Source: Aggregatilineales bacterium
GTDB lineage: Bacteria; Chloroflexota; Anaerolineae; Aggregatilineales; Phototrophicaceae
Reading direction: 5' to 3'
DNA length: 64,000 bases
Assembly (NCBI GenBank): GCA_030834905.1
Contig: JAUQWZ010000011.1
Span: 124,001-188,000, forward strand
Shown: piece after piece, positions 52,221 to 60,995 of the stretch
How positions within the stretch are numbered: the stretch's first letter is position 1
Layout of the letters: every line of letters begins with the position of its first letter
The notes under the pieces: model-generated
What the model saw: only the letters and a program-made list of their open reading frames with translations
Told to the model about the DNA's origin: nothing
Databases searched by the model: none
Program-made: the position numbers and the translations under genes

Positions 52221-54322
52221 ACGTCACCGATACGCCGATCAGTAAAGCGACCAACCTGTTCATCGACTACAAGCTGGAAGGTGGCTGGACGAACGCGCTC
52301 TACGACGTTCACATCGCCATCCGTCCCTTCGAGATACACGGGTTAGTTGGCGAAAGCGGCAGCGGTAAAAGCACGCTGGCGCTGGCGCTGATGCGCTACC
52401 TCGCCTCGAATGCCCGGTTCACCTCCGGTCGGGTGCTGCTGGACGGTGACGATCTGGTGCCGAAATCGACCGCCGACATGCGCCGCATCTGGGGAAGCCA
52501 GATCAGCCTGGTGCCTCAGGACGCGCTGGCGTCGCTCAATCCGTCCTACCCCATCGGCGACCAGATCGCCGAGATCACGCAGTTACACAAAGGGCTGTCT
52601 CGAAAAGCGGCGTGGGCGCAGGCAGTGGAAATGCTGCGCCGCGTCAAAATTGCCGACCCCGAAATTGTGGCGCGGCGCTACCCGCACCAGTTAAGCGGCG
52701 GTATGCAGCAGCGGGTGACGATTGCGATGGCGTTGAGCACCCAGCCGCGCCTGCTGATTCTGGACGAGCCGACGACCAGCCTCGACGTGACCACGCAGGC
52801 GGTCATCATCGATCTGTTCCGCGAACTCATCCGCGATAATCAGGCGGCGGCGCTCTACGTCTCGCACGATCTGGGACTGGTGGCGCAGTTGTGCGATACC
52901 GTGACGGTGCTCTACGGTGGCGAAGTCATGGCGAGCGCGCCGGTGGTGGACATCTTCAAAGCGCCGCTGCATCCGTATACTATCAGCCTGCTTGCCAGCC
53001 TGCCCCGCCCGACCGAAGGCGCAGAGACGCGCCTGCCAACCATCGAAGGCGTCGCCCCATCGCTGGCAGAGCGCCCGCAGGGATGCGTCTTTTACGACCG
53101 CTGCCCGGCGCGGATCGATTTGTGCCGTCGGGAAAAGCCGCCGCTGGAACAGATCGGTCAAGGACGAATGGTGAAGTGTCACCGCTGGCGCGAGATTGCC
53201 GACGGCTCGCTGGTCATCGACACCGCGCCCAGCGCCGAGAACATCCCCATCGCGCCGCGCCCCAACAACGTCCTCACGGTTGACCACCTCGATAAGCGTT
53301 TTGGCAAGCCAACGCTGATGCAGCGGCTGACCGGACGAAGCGCCGAGAGCGTCCATGCGGTCGATGATGTGTCGATCAACGTTCGCGAGCGTTCGACCCT
53401 CGGCGTGGTGGGCGAAAGCGGCAGCGGCAAGACCACGCTCGCCCGCTGCATTGTGGCGCTCGAAACAGCCGACCGGGGCGCAATTGAACTGCTCGATCTG
53501 CCGTTGAGTCTGGATCTGTCCCAACGCCCGCAAAAGGCGCTGCGCGATCTACAGATGGTGTTTCAGAATCCGAATGACACCTTCAATCCCTATGTCACCG
53601 TCGGCGCGGCGCTGGATCGCACCATTCAGCTGCTGGACGGCGGGCTTTCACGCCAGCAGCGCGCCGAGCGTGTCGCCGAACTGCTGAGCGCCGTCCGTCT
53701 CGCCGCCGATTACACCCAGCGCTATCCCTCGGAACTCAGCGGTGGCGAAAAGCAGCGCGTCGCCATTGCCCGCGCCTTTGCTGCCAACCCTGCTCTGGTG
53801 CTGACCGACGAACCGACCTCATCGCTGGACGTGTCGGTGCAGTCGGTCATCCTCAACCTGCTCAAAGACCTGCGGGCGCAGCGGGGCGCATCCTACCTGT
53901 TTATCTCGCACGACCTGCGCGCCGTCAGCTATCTGGCGGACTGGATCGTGGTCATGTATCTGGGTGAAATCGTCGAGTCGGGCACATCCGACGACGTCTA
54001 CAACAGTCCCTCGCATCCCTACACCGAAGCGCTGATCTCGGCAATCGCCGTCCCCGACCCGACGGTGCAGCAGAAGCATATCCGGCTTGAAGGCGACGTG
54101 CCCAGCGCCCGGCATATTCCCAGCGGCTGCCGCTTTCATACCCGCTGCCCGCGCAAGCTCGGTCAAATCTGCGAGATTGAAGCCCCACCGTGGCGCGACG
54201 CGGGTGACGGACATCTCATCCACTGCCACATTCCGGTCGAAGAACTGGCGGTCTTGCAGCAAACTGCGCCGCCACAACGCGCCCTTGAGACGCAAGCCGA
54301 TGAAGGACGCGAAAACTCATGA
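52217..54322 (+). CDS. Peptide ABC transporter, fused DppD-DppF ATPase
   Basis: 701 residues, two complete NBDs in one chain. NBD1 has GESGSGKSTLALAL, LSGGMQQRV and LLILDEPTTSLD, and ends with the Cys motif CVFYDRCPARIDLC. NBD2 has GESGSGKTTLARC, LSGGEKQRVAIAR and LVLTDEPTSSLD, and ends with CRFHTRCPRKLGQIC. Both carry the oligopeptide-type C-terminal segment, so this is a head-to-tail fusion of DppD and DppF. The start ATG overlaps the DppC stop, and its end overlaps DppB by four bases. Confidence 0.93.
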   Translation: MNVTDTPISKATNLFIDYKLEGGWTNALYDVHIAIRPFEIHGLVGESGSGKSTLALALMRYLASNARFTSGRVLLDGDDLVPKSTADMRRIWGSQISLVPQDALASLNPSYPIGDQIAEITQLHKGLSRKAAWAQAVEMLRRVKIADPEIVARRYPHQLSGGMQQRVTIAMALSTQPRLLILDEPTTSLDVTTQAVIIDLFRELIRDNQAAALYVSHDLGLVAQLCDTVTVLYGGEVMASAPVVDIFKAPLHPYTISLLASLPRPTEGAETRLPTIEGVAPSLAERPQGCVFYDRCPARIDLCRREKPPLEQIGQGRMVKCHRWREIADGSLVIDTAPSAENIPIAPRPNNVLTVDHLDKRFGKPTLMQRLTGRSAESVHAVDDVSINVRERSTLGVVGESGSGKTTLARCIVALETADRGAIELLDLPLSLDLSQRPQKALRDLQMVFQNPNDTFNPYVTVGAALDRTIQLLDGGLSRQQRAERVAELLSAVRLAADYTQRYPSELSGGEKQRVAIARAFAANPALVLTDEPTSSLDVSVQSVILNLLKDLRAQRGASYLFISHDLRAVSYLADWIVVMYLGEIVESGTSDDVYNSPSHPYTEALISAIAVPDPTVQQKHIRLEGDVPSARHIPSGCRFHTRCPRKLGQICEIEAPPWRDAGDGHLIHCHIPVEELAVLQQTAPPQRALETQADEGRENS

Positions 54323-55260
54323 TCAGCTTTCTTGTGCGGCGCGGTCTGCTGCTGCTCCTGACTCTGTTGATCGCGTCGATGGTCGTCTTCGCGCTGACTC
54401 AGCTTCTGCCCGGCGATGTCGCCCGGCTGATGCTCGGACGCGAAGCGCAGGAATCGGCGCTCGAAAATCTGCGTCAGGATCTCGGACTGAACGATCCGGT
54501 TCCGCTGCAATATATCAACTGGCTGACCGGCTTCGTCAGCGGCGATTGGGGTACGTCGTTCACCGGCGGCAGAGCGCCGATTCAACCGCTGGTGATGGAA
54601 CGGCTCGGCAATTCACTCTGGTTGGCGGGGCTGACGCTGGTGCTGACCATTCCGCTGTCCATCCTGCTGGGCGTCGTCGCCGGGCTGCGCGAGAACACCT
54701 GGATCGACAGCCTCATTTCGGTGCTCACACTGAGCGTGGTCGGGCTGCCGGAGTTTGTGACCGGGCTGGTGCTGATCAATGTTTTCGCGCTGGGGTTCGG
54801 CTGGCTTCCCGCCTCGTCGTCGCCGGGAGGGACTTTTGGCGAGACCCTGCGCAGCCTGCTGCTGCCGTCGATCTCCGCCGCCTTCGTCATGATGGCATAC
54901 GTCGTCCGCATGACCCGCGCTGGCGTGATCGACGAACTCAAACAGCCTTATGTGCGGACGGCAGTGCTCAAGGGGCTGCCCCAGCGGAAAATCATCTTCA
55001 AGCACGTGCTGCGCAACGCCCTGCTGCCAACCATCACCGTTATCGCCATCTCGTTCGGCTGGCTGATCGGCGGCTTGATCGTCATCGAGAATGTCTTTAG
55101 CTATCCGGGGCTGGGGCGGCTGATGTTCACCGCCGTCGAGCGCAAGGATATCCCGCTGATGCAGGCGGTGGTCATGGTCACGATCTTCTTTTACGCGCTG
55201 GCTAATCTGGCGGCGGATATTCTTTACGGGCTGCTCAACCCGCGCATTCGATTAGAATAA
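54319..55260 (+). CDS. Peptide ABC transporter permease, DppB type
   Basis: 313 residues, six spans: FLVRRGLLLLLTLLIASMVV, QLLPGDVARLMLG, and the EAA loop LKGLPQRKIIFKHVLRNAL. Last gene of the operon; order is binding protein, DppC, DppDF fusion, DppB, with DppB last rather than first among the permeases. Confidence 0.92.
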   Translation: MISFLVRRGLLLLLTLLIASMVVFALTQLLPGDVARLMLGREAQESALENLRQDLGLNDPVPLQYINWLTGFVSGDWGTSFTGGRAPIQPLVMERLGNSLWLAGLTLVLTIPLSILLGVVAGLRENTWIDSLISVLTLSVVGLPEFVTGLVLINVFALGFGWLPASSSPGGTFGETLRSLLLPSISAAFVMMAYVVRMTRAGVIDELKQPYVRTAVLKGLPQRKIIFKHVLRNALLPTITVIAISFGWLIGGLIVIENVFSYPGLGRLMFTAVERKDIPLMQAVVMVTIFFYALANLAADILYGLLNPRIRLE

Positions 55261-55317
55261 ACAGACGAGCCATCAGGCACGCCCGGAAGTAACTCCTATA
55301 ACGGTAGATTTTCCCGT

Positions 55318-55379
55318 GGCGTTGTTAGCGGCTTGGCGGTTCGCGCATTTTCCCGGCGTGCTTTGAGTCCAGGCGGTTT
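55318..55379 (+). repeat. Degenerate family D right-arm repeat
   Basis: GGCTTGGCGGTTCGCGC and GAGTCCAGGCGGTTTA resemble family D right arms; no left arm was seen. A TATAAT begins at 55379, so it borders the promoter of the FmdB gene, as the block at 17646 borders the HIT promoter. Confidence 0.4.
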
Positions 55380-55416
55380 ATAATGGTGATCAGTCCTGAA
55401 TATCGGAGTACCTGAA

Positions 55417-55719
55417 ATGCCCCTCTATGATTACCGCTGCCAGAACGGACACCAGTTTGAAGCCCGTCACGGCTTCAACGATCCCGCGCCCGCCTGCCCG
55501 GAGTGCGGAGAAGCGAACGTCCAGCGCATCATCACCACCGCGCCAGCAGCGCATCAGGGCATGGCGGCGGGCGCGGGCAGCAGCGGCGCGGCAAGCAAAG
55601 ATCAACTCCGTGACAAATGGGCGGAAGAAACGCCCAAACTGCGCGAAAAGCTGGTCAGCAAGCTGGGCGAGGACACGGTCAACAAATACGCGCCGTCGCT
55701 GAATACAAAATATGATTGA
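55417..55719 (+). CDS. FmdB family zinc ribbon protein
   Basis: 100 residues. The N-terminal zinc ribbon is MPLYDYRCQNGHQFEARH followed by CPECGEANVQRI; the rest is low-complexity Gly/Ala and a helical tail. FmdB proteins are putative regulators with one zinc site. Cys pair spacing is slightly unusual because only one Cys is in the first knuckle, with His next to it. GGAG precedes the start. Its TGA overlaps the next repeat. Confidence 0.88.
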   Translation: MPLYDYRCQNGHQFEARHGFNDPAPACPECGEANVQRIITTAPAAHQGMAAGAGSSGAASKDQLRDKWAEETPKLREKLVSKLGEDTVNKYAPSLNTKYD

Positions 55720-55779
55720 ACCGCAAAGACACAAAGTTCACTGTGAATTTTCCTTTGTGTCCTTAGTGTTTTGTGGTTA
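55718..55779 (+). repeat. GAACCGCAAAG hairpin repeat, family D, copy 5
   Basis: Left arm GAACCGCAAAGACACAAAG, right arm CTTTGTGTCCTTAGTGTTTT ending GTGGTT. The first bases lie in the FmdB stop codon. Confidence 0.82.
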
Positions 55780-55791
55780 CAACGCTCCTTT

Positions 55792-56985
55792 ATGAAAGTT
55801 CAGCCGCTTACACTCAAAAACGTGCTGGTGTGGGATGGCACCGAAGCCGTCCCACGCGATCTCTACGTGTCTGATATTGTGCTGGACAAGCCGCATCCGA
55901 ACGCCATCACCATTGACCTGCGCGGCTGCACGATTTTTCCCGCGCTCATCAACGCCCACGATCATCTGGAACTCAACCACTATCCGCGCAGCAAATTCCG
56001 CCAGCGCTACGACAACGCCCACCAGTGGGGCGAAGACATGAACGCCCGGCTGGACGACTCGCCCTACCGCGAGCTTCGCGCCTATCCGCTGGAAGATCGG
56101 CTCTTTATCGGCGGACTGAAAAACCTGCTCTGCGGCGCGCTGACGGTTGCCCACCACAACCCGCCGCACAAGCCGCTGTTCCGCAGGGACTTTCCGGTGC
56201 GCGTGCTGCAAAAGTACGGCTGGTCGCACTCGCTCCACTTCAGCAGCGACGAGGACATCGTCCGTTCCTACCGCAGCACCCCGCCGGATGCGCCCTGGTT
56301 CATTCATCTGGCAGAAGGGACGGATGACGTAGCGGCGGGCGAATACCGGCGGCTCAAGGCGCTCGGCTGTGTGGGCAAAAACACGGTGATCGTGCATGGC
56401 GTCGGGCTGACCGATGAGGATATTGCCGACGCCGCGCCAAAGGTACGCGGTCTGGTGTGGTGCCCAACGACTAATGAATACCTGTTAGGGAAAACTGCCA
56501 GAGCGCGCAAATGGGTAGAGAGTGGCGGACGGCTTGCGCTTGGCAGCGACTCGCGCCTCACGGCAGCGGGTGACCTGTCGCTTGAACTTGCGAGCGCGTA
56601 CCACAGATATGACCGAACACAGAACGAGGCTTACTGGCAAACGCGCCAGATCAACGCAGTTACCGAGTGGGCTTCAACCATCATGGGGATGCCGGATGTG
56701 GGCAATCTAAAGGTTGGCTCGAAAGCGGATCTCTTCATCTGCACAAGTGAGACAGCATTTTACCCTTCTCTTATAGAACTCATCGTGCGCGGCGGCATCC
56801 CACAAATCGGCGATCCCGACATCATGGCAAAGTTCCCGCACATCGAAACCATCGAAGCCACACTTGACGGCTTTCCAAAACTCGTTAACGTGCAGCTGGC
56901 GCGGCAGATCAAGCGCTGCTCGCTCAAAGAGCCGGGATTGGTGTTGCTCGAAAAACCAAAAGCGCGTATGTTTACGTTTAGATAG
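55792..56985 (+). CDS. Amidohydrolase-like metal-dependent hydrolase
   Basis: 397 residues from the ATG at 55792. TIM-barrel amidohydrolase motifs are present: PALINAHDHLELN (HxH), WFIHLAEGTDD, NTVIVHGVGLT and ALGSDSRLTAAGDL with the catalytic Asp. This set fits cytosine deaminase/chlorohydrolase-like enzymes that deaminate or hydrolyse ring compounds. The small N-terminal beta sandwich is short. Substrate unknown. It is flanked on both sides by family D repeats. Confidence 0.8.
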   Translation: MKVQPLTLKNVLVWDGTEAVPRDLYVSDIVLDKPHPNAITIDLRGCTIFPALINAHDHLELNHYPRSKFRQRYDNAHQWGEDMNARLDDSPYRELRAYPLEDRLFIGGLKNLLCGALTVAHHNPPHKPLFRRDFPVRVLQKYGWSHSLHFSSDEDIVRSYRSTPPDAPWFIHLAEGTDDVAAGEYRRLKALGCVGKNTVIVHGVGLTDEDIADAAPKVRGLVWCPTTNEYLLGKTARARKWVESGGRLALGSDSRLTAAGDLSLELASAYHRYDRTQNEAYWQTRQINAVTEWASTIMGMPDVGNLKVGSKADLFICTSETAFYPSLIELIVRGGIPQIGDPDIMAKFPHIETIEATLDGFPKLVNVQLARQIKRCSLKEPGLVLLEKPKARMFTFR

Positions 56986-57000
56986 ATATAACGATGCAAC

Positions 57001-57114
57001 TAAACCGCAGAGAAAGAACCATTACTGAACCACGAAGACACAAAGGACACGAAGAAGTCTTGTCCTTCGCGCGCTTCTGTTCTTCTCGGCGTTCTTTGCG
57101 CCCTCTGCGGTAAA
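57001..57114 (+). repeat. Nested family D repeat, copy 6
   Basis: Outer arms CCGCAG (57005) and CTCTGCGG (near 57103) enclose an inner GAACCACGAAGACACAAAGG and its partial complement CCTTCGCGCGCTTCTGTTC. It starts 16 bases after the amidohydrolase stop and ends just before the next ribosome site. Confidence 0.75.
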
Positions 57115-57132
57115 ACGCCTATTAGGAGTCGT

Positions 57133-58665
57133 ATGGCGGACATCCTGTTCGGACAGTCGTATTACCTGCGCTTTGATCCCAAGCTCCACCAAGCCATGCA
57201 GCCCTACCCGCCGCTGGGCACGCTCTATGCCGCCAGCCTGATGCGGCAAAGCGGCTGTTCCGTCGCGCTGTTCGACGCCATGCTTGCCGAAAGCACCGAC
57301 GAATGGACAGCCGCCCTGCGCCAGCACCAGCCGAAATACGCCGTCCTGTTTGAAGACAACTTCAACTATCTCAGCAAGATGAGCCTGCTCAATATGCGCC
57401 AGGCAGCCTTCGCCATGATCGAGGCGGCGCAGGCACAGGGCTGCACCGTCATTGCCTGCGGCTCGGACATGACCGACCACGCCGAGCAGTATCTGCGCAA
57501 AGGCGCGGATGTCGTCCTCGTTGGCGAAGGCGATCAAACGCTGGTGGAGTTAATCGCGTATCTGAATGGTGCGGTAGGGGCGCAGCGCGCTGCGCCCCTA
57601 CAAAACACAGACTTGTCATCCATTCACGGCGTCGCCTATCTCGACGGCAGCGGGCAGGTGATCAAAACGCTGCCCCGCCCGGTGATCCATGATCTCGATT
57701 CGCTGCCCTTTCCGGCGTGGGATCTGGTGGATCGGGACAAATACCGCGCCGTCTGGGAAGAACGCCACGGCTATTACTCGATGAATCTGGTCACCACGCG
57801 CGGCTGCCCGTTCCACTGCAACTGGTGCGCCAAGCCGATATGGGGGCAGCGTTACAACGTCCGCAGCCCGCAGAACGTCGTCGCCGAGATGCGCTGGCTG
57901 AAGGACAACTTTAACCCCGATCACATCTGGTTCATGGATGACATCATGGGCATTCAGGATCGCTGGATCGAGGAATTTGCCGATCTGCTGGAGCAGGAGA
58001 AGCTGCAAATTCCGTTCAAGAGCCTGAACCGGGTCGATCTGCTGCTGCGCGGCAAGACGATTCCGGCGCTGGCGCGGGCGGGCGCGAAGATCGTCTGGGT
58101 GGGCGCGGAAAGCGGCTCGCAGAAGATCCTCGACGCGATGGACAAAGGGACGCGGGTCGAGCAGATTTACGAGGCAGCGCGGATGCTGCACGCTCACGGC
58201 GTCAAGGTCGCCTTCTTCCTCCAGTTTGGTTATCCCGGCGAAACCCGCGAGGACATTGAACTGACGCTCAAAATGGTGCGCGACCTCATGCCGGATGATA
58301 TCGGCATCTCGGTGAGCTATCCACTGCCGGGCACGAAATTCTACAACAACGTCCGGCACGAACTGGGCGAGCGCGCCAACTGGATCGACAGCCAGGATCT
58401 GGCGATGCTCTATCAGGGACCGTTCCGCACCGAGTTTTACCGCCAGCTTCATACCGTCGTTCACAAGGATTATCGCTCGCGCAAAAGCTGGCACGAACTG
58501 CAATCGCTCGTCCGAAATCCGCGCCATCTGCGCCCGGCTCACCTGCGGCAGACGGCAGCCATGATTTACCACCGGCTGACACTCGCCAGTGCCCAGGCAA
58601 AGCTGGACGCGCTCGCCGCCCTGCCGCACGAGCCAACCCGTTACCCGAATGTCATTTTGCAGTAA
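57133..58665 (+). CDS. B12-binding-domain radical SAM protein
   Basis: 510 residues. An N-terminal Rossmann region of the cobalamin-binding type (about 1-150) precedes the radical SAM core with the 4Fe-4S motif C225PFHC229NWC232. The DxHxxG motif for base-off cobalamin ligation is not evident (LFDAMLAES), as in some BchE-type members. These enzymes methylate or rearrange unactivated carbons. AGGAG precedes the ATG. The frame contains a perfect 28-base palindrome (57574-57601) just after the B12 region. Confidence 0.88.
   Translation: MADILFGQSYYLRFDPKLHQAMQPYPPLGTLYAASLMRQSGCSVALFDAMLAESTDEWTAALRQHQPKYAVLFEDNFNYLSKMSLLNMRQAAFAMIEAAQAQGCTVIACGSDMTDHAEQYLRKGADVVLVGEGDQTLVELIAYLNGAVGAQRAAPLQNTDLSSIHGVAYLDGSGQVIKTLPRPVIHDLDSLPFPAWDLVDRDKYRAVWEERHGYYSMNLVTTRGCPFHCNWCAKPIWGQRYNVRSPQNVVAEMRWLKDNFNPDHIWFMDDIMGIQDRWIEEFADLLEQEKLQIPFKSLNRVDLLLRGKTIPALARAGAKIVWVGAESGSQKILDAMDKGTRVEQIYEAARMLHAHGVKVAFFLQFGYPGETREDIELTLKMVRDLMPDDIGISVSYPLPGTKFYNNVRHELGERANWIDSQDLAMLYQGPFRTEFYRQLHTVVHKDYRSRKSWHELQSLVRNPRHLRPAHLRQTAAMIYHRLTLASAQAKLDALAALPHEPTRYPNVILQ
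57574..57601 (+). repeat. 28-bp perfect palindrome, family B, inside a coding region
   Basis: Arms GTAGGGGCGCAGCG and CGCTGCGCCCCTAC, perfect over all 28 bases, translated as VGAQRAAPLQ in the radical SAM protein. Same length and ends as the intergenic copies at 15516 and 51257. Confidence 0.9.
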
Positions 58666-58695
58666 ACTAAGATGCCGAGCAGTAGGAGATTTAAG

Positions 58696-58959
58696 ATGGT
58701 TGCCAGTGAGCACACACGGGTCACAGACAACACGAAGCTGAACGACCTGACCGTTGGTGAGTTGAAGACTTTGATACGCGAAATTGTCGAAGAGGTGATA
58801 CAGGACGCAGTCTTTCAGCTTGAACAGCAGTTGCCTGATCCAGACGAAGGATTGGAGTTCAAGCCGGAAATTGCGGAACGGCTACAAAAATTCATTCAAG
58901 AGAAGCCGCGCGGTATTCCGGCGGAACAGGTGATGAAGGAATTGGGACTGGATGAGTAA
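58696..58959 (+). CDS. Putative antitoxin of RelE/ParE pair
   Basis: 87 residues from the ATG at 58696, seven bases after AGGAG. The N-terminal module LNDLTVGELKTLIREIVEE is followed by an acidic helix and a C-terminal IPAEQVMKELGLDE typical of RelE-type antitoxins. Three bases before the toxin gene. The N-terminal module resembles that of the antitoxin at 41172. Confidence 0.75.
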   Translation: MVASEHTRVTDNTKLNDLTVGELKTLIREIVEEVIQDAVFQLEQQLPDPDEGLEFKPEIAERLQKFIQEKPRGIPAEQVMKELGLDE

Positions 58960-58962
58960 CCT

Positions 58963-59226
58963 ATGTCGTATCGCCTTGAACTCACCATTGAAGCCAGAGA
59001 CGACTTAAGACGAATTGATAGGACAACCGCCCAGCGCATTATGAAAAAGCTGTTCCGGCTTGCTGAAAACGCTGAGACCGTCAGCCACTTTGCCTTAAAG
59101 GGACAATTTAAGGGGCTTTATCGCATCCGAATTGGTGACTACCGCGCTCGATATGCGCTCAACCACGATCAGCAGATGATCATCGTTGAAGGCATTGGAC
59201 ACCGCAGCGATGTGTATGATGAATAG
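58963..59226 (+). CDS. RelE/ParE family toxin
   Basis: 87 residues, compact RelE/ParE fold: LELTIEARDDLRRIDRTTAQ, ALKGQFKGLYRIRIGDYRAR, then IIVEGIGHRSDVYDE. The GLYRxRxGDYR and GHRxxVY elements are the family hallmark. RelE cleaves ribosome-bound mRNA while ParE targets gyrase; the sequence alone does not decide. Neutralised by the preceding gene product. Confidence 0.9.
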   Translation: MSYRLELTIEARDDLRRIDRTTAQRIMKKLFRLAENAETVSHFALKGQFKGLYRIRIGDYRARYALNHDQQMIIVEGIGHRSDVYDE

Positions 59227-59263
59227 AACATGCCTTATCGGCACGCTATAACAAGGAGTCTGC

Positions 59264-59488
59264 ATGACCATTAACTGGATTCGATATACGACGGGCGAAA
59301 ACACGACTGAAGTCTATAATCTCGATCAGGCGCACTATTTCCGCCACGTTTCGGCGGGCGATGAATCGGTGATCGAGTTTGAAATTCAGGGCGAAAAGTT
59401 CCGCGTCATGTACAGCATCGACGCCACCGCCTACCAGGCAGCGCTGGAATACATCAGGAGCGTTACCGAACACAACGTCCAGAAATGA
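59264..59488 (+). CDS. Small hypothetical protein
   Basis: 74 residues preceded by AAGGAG. Beta-rich start (INWIRYTTGENTTEVYNL), middle SVIEFEIQGEKFRVMYSIDA and a C-terminal helix. Not recognised. It follows the toxin by 37 bases and may belong to that transcript. A family E repeat follows its stop. Confidence 0.55.
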   Translation: MTINWIRYTTGENTTEVYNLDQAHYFRHVSAGDESVIEFEIQGEKFRVMYSIDATAYQAALEYIRSVTEHNVQK

Positions 59489-59490
59489 CA

Positions 59491-59552
59491 AGCAACAAGT
59501 GGAAAGTTCAAAGTTTTTCTTTCGACTTTCCGCTTTCAACTTTCAACTTTTA
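59491..59552 (+). repeat. AAAGT-type hairpin repeat, family E, copy 3
   Basis: AACAAGTGGAAAGTTCAAAG pairs imperfectly with CTTTCAACTTTCAACTTTT. Begins just after the stop at 59488 and ends shortly before the next gene. Confidence 0.78.
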
Positions 59553-59566
59553 ATCAGGTTTCGCCT

Positions 59567-60991
59567 ATGGACATCCTGCTCGCGCATGGCTACTTCCTGT
59601 ACGAAGATCCGCACGAACTGAAGGTCATGAAGCCATACCCGCCGCTGGGTATCCTCTACATCTCGTCTTACCTGAAGGCGAAGGGGTTCAGTGTCAGTAT
59701 CTTCGATTCGACCTTTCGGCGGCTGGAAAACTTCGCCGAGGTCTTAGCCAGCCAGCGCCCATCGGTGGTGGGCATCTACACCAATCTGATGACCAAATTC
59801 AATGTGCTGAAGATGGTGCAGATGTGCAAGGCACATGGGGCAGTCGTGGTGCTCGGCGGACCCGAACCACCTTACTACGCGAAGGATTATCTCGAACACG
59901 GCGCGGACGTGATCGTCAGGGGCGAAGGCGAACTGACGCTTGAGGAACTGCTGCCGCATCTGGCGCGGCAGGGTCTGCGCGAGTTGGACGCCATCGCCGG
60001 TATCGCCTTCCGGCGCGACGATGGACAGGTGATCGAAACCCCGCCGCGCGAATTCATCCCCGATTTGAGCGCCCATCCCTGGCCCGACCGCGAAGGCATC
60101 GACATCCCGCAGTATATGCGCGCCTGGAAGGACAATCACGGTGCCAGTTCCGTGTCGGTCATTCACGCGCGCGGCTGCCCTTACACCTGCACCTGGTGCA
60201 GCCATTCGGTCTATGGCAATACCCACCGGCGGCGCGCGCCCGACGACGCCGCCGACGAACTGCTGTGGATCAAGGAACGTTATAACCCGGATCGGATCTG
60301 GTATGCCGACGACGTGTTCGCCATCAACCGCCGCTGGTTCTTCCAGTATCACGAAGCGCTCAAACAGCGCGGCGTCCGCATTCCGTTCGAGTGTATTTCA
60401 CGCGCCGACCGGCTGAATGAACCGGTGGTCGCGGCGCTGGCGGAAATGGGCTGCTTCCGCCTGTGGAACGGCTCGGAAAGTGGGTCGCAGCGCATTCTTG
60501 ACTCGATGCAGCGCAAGGTGGACGCCGAAGACGTGCGGGCAAAGACGCACCTGCTCCAGCGACACGGCATTGAAACCGGCATGTTCATCATGCTCGGTTA
60601 TGAAGGCGAGGACATGTCCGATCTGGACGCAACGGTCGAGCATCTGAAGATCGCCAACCCGGACATCTTCCTGACGACGGTTGCCTACCCCATCAAAGGC
60701 ACGCCTTACTATGCCGAGGTTGAGAGCCGCGTGCTGGCAAATAAAGCGTGGGCGGAACGCACCGACCGCGATCTGACGGTTGCCGGGCGGCGGTCGCGCC
60801 GGTTCTACAGCTTCGCCACCCGCTGGATGGTCAACGAGGTGGCGCTGCACCGCGCCCGCACCAAAGGCACAGCGCCGCTGAAGCGCCAGCTTAAGATGTA
60901 TGCCAACGCCAAAATCGGGCGTCTCGGCATGATGCTGACCAGCGGTGAAAGCGAGCGTCCCGCGCAGTCGCCCAACGCCGCCGCTGTATAG
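59567..60991 (+). CDS. B12-binding-domain radical SAM protein
   Basis: 474 residues. The cobalamin-type N-terminal domain (YPPLGILYISSYLKAKGFSV, VVVLGGPEPPYYAKDYLE, VIVRGEGELTLEELLP) leads to the radical SAM motif C204PYTC208TWC211. No DxHxxG is seen (IFDSTFRRLE). It is a paralogue of the protein at 57133, sharing the MKPYPPLGxLY opening. A class I methyltransferase gene follows after four bases, suggesting joint modification of a lipid or cofactor. Substrate unknown. Confidence 0.88.
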   Translation: MDILLAHGYFLYEDPHELKVMKPYPPLGILYISSYLKAKGFSVSIFDSTFRRLENFAEVLASQRPSVVGIYTNLMTKFNVLKMVQMCKAHGAVVVLGGPEPPYYAKDYLEHGADVIVRGEGELTLEELLPHLARQGLRELDAIAGIAFRRDDGQVIETPPREFIPDLSAHPWPDREGIDIPQYMRAWKDNHGASSVSVIHARGCPYTCTWCSHSVYGNTHRRRAPDDAADELLWIKERYNPDRIWYADDVFAINRRWFFQYHEALKQRGVRIPFECISRADRLNEPVVAALAEMGCFRLWNGSESGSQRILDSMQRKVDAEDVRAKTHLLQRHGIETGMFIMLGYEGEDMSDLDATVEHLKIANPDIFLTTVAYPIKGTPYYAEVESRVLANKAWAERTDRDLTVAGRRSRRFYSFATRWMVNEVALHRARTKGTAPLKRQLKMYANAKIGRLGMMLTSGESERPAQSPNAAAV

Positions 60992-60995
60992 CCAG

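Noticed and set aside
44104..57114. Family D repeats as a CRISPR array
   Set aside because: Copies are singly dispersed inverted repeats of variable sequence without regular spacers, and no cas gene is present.
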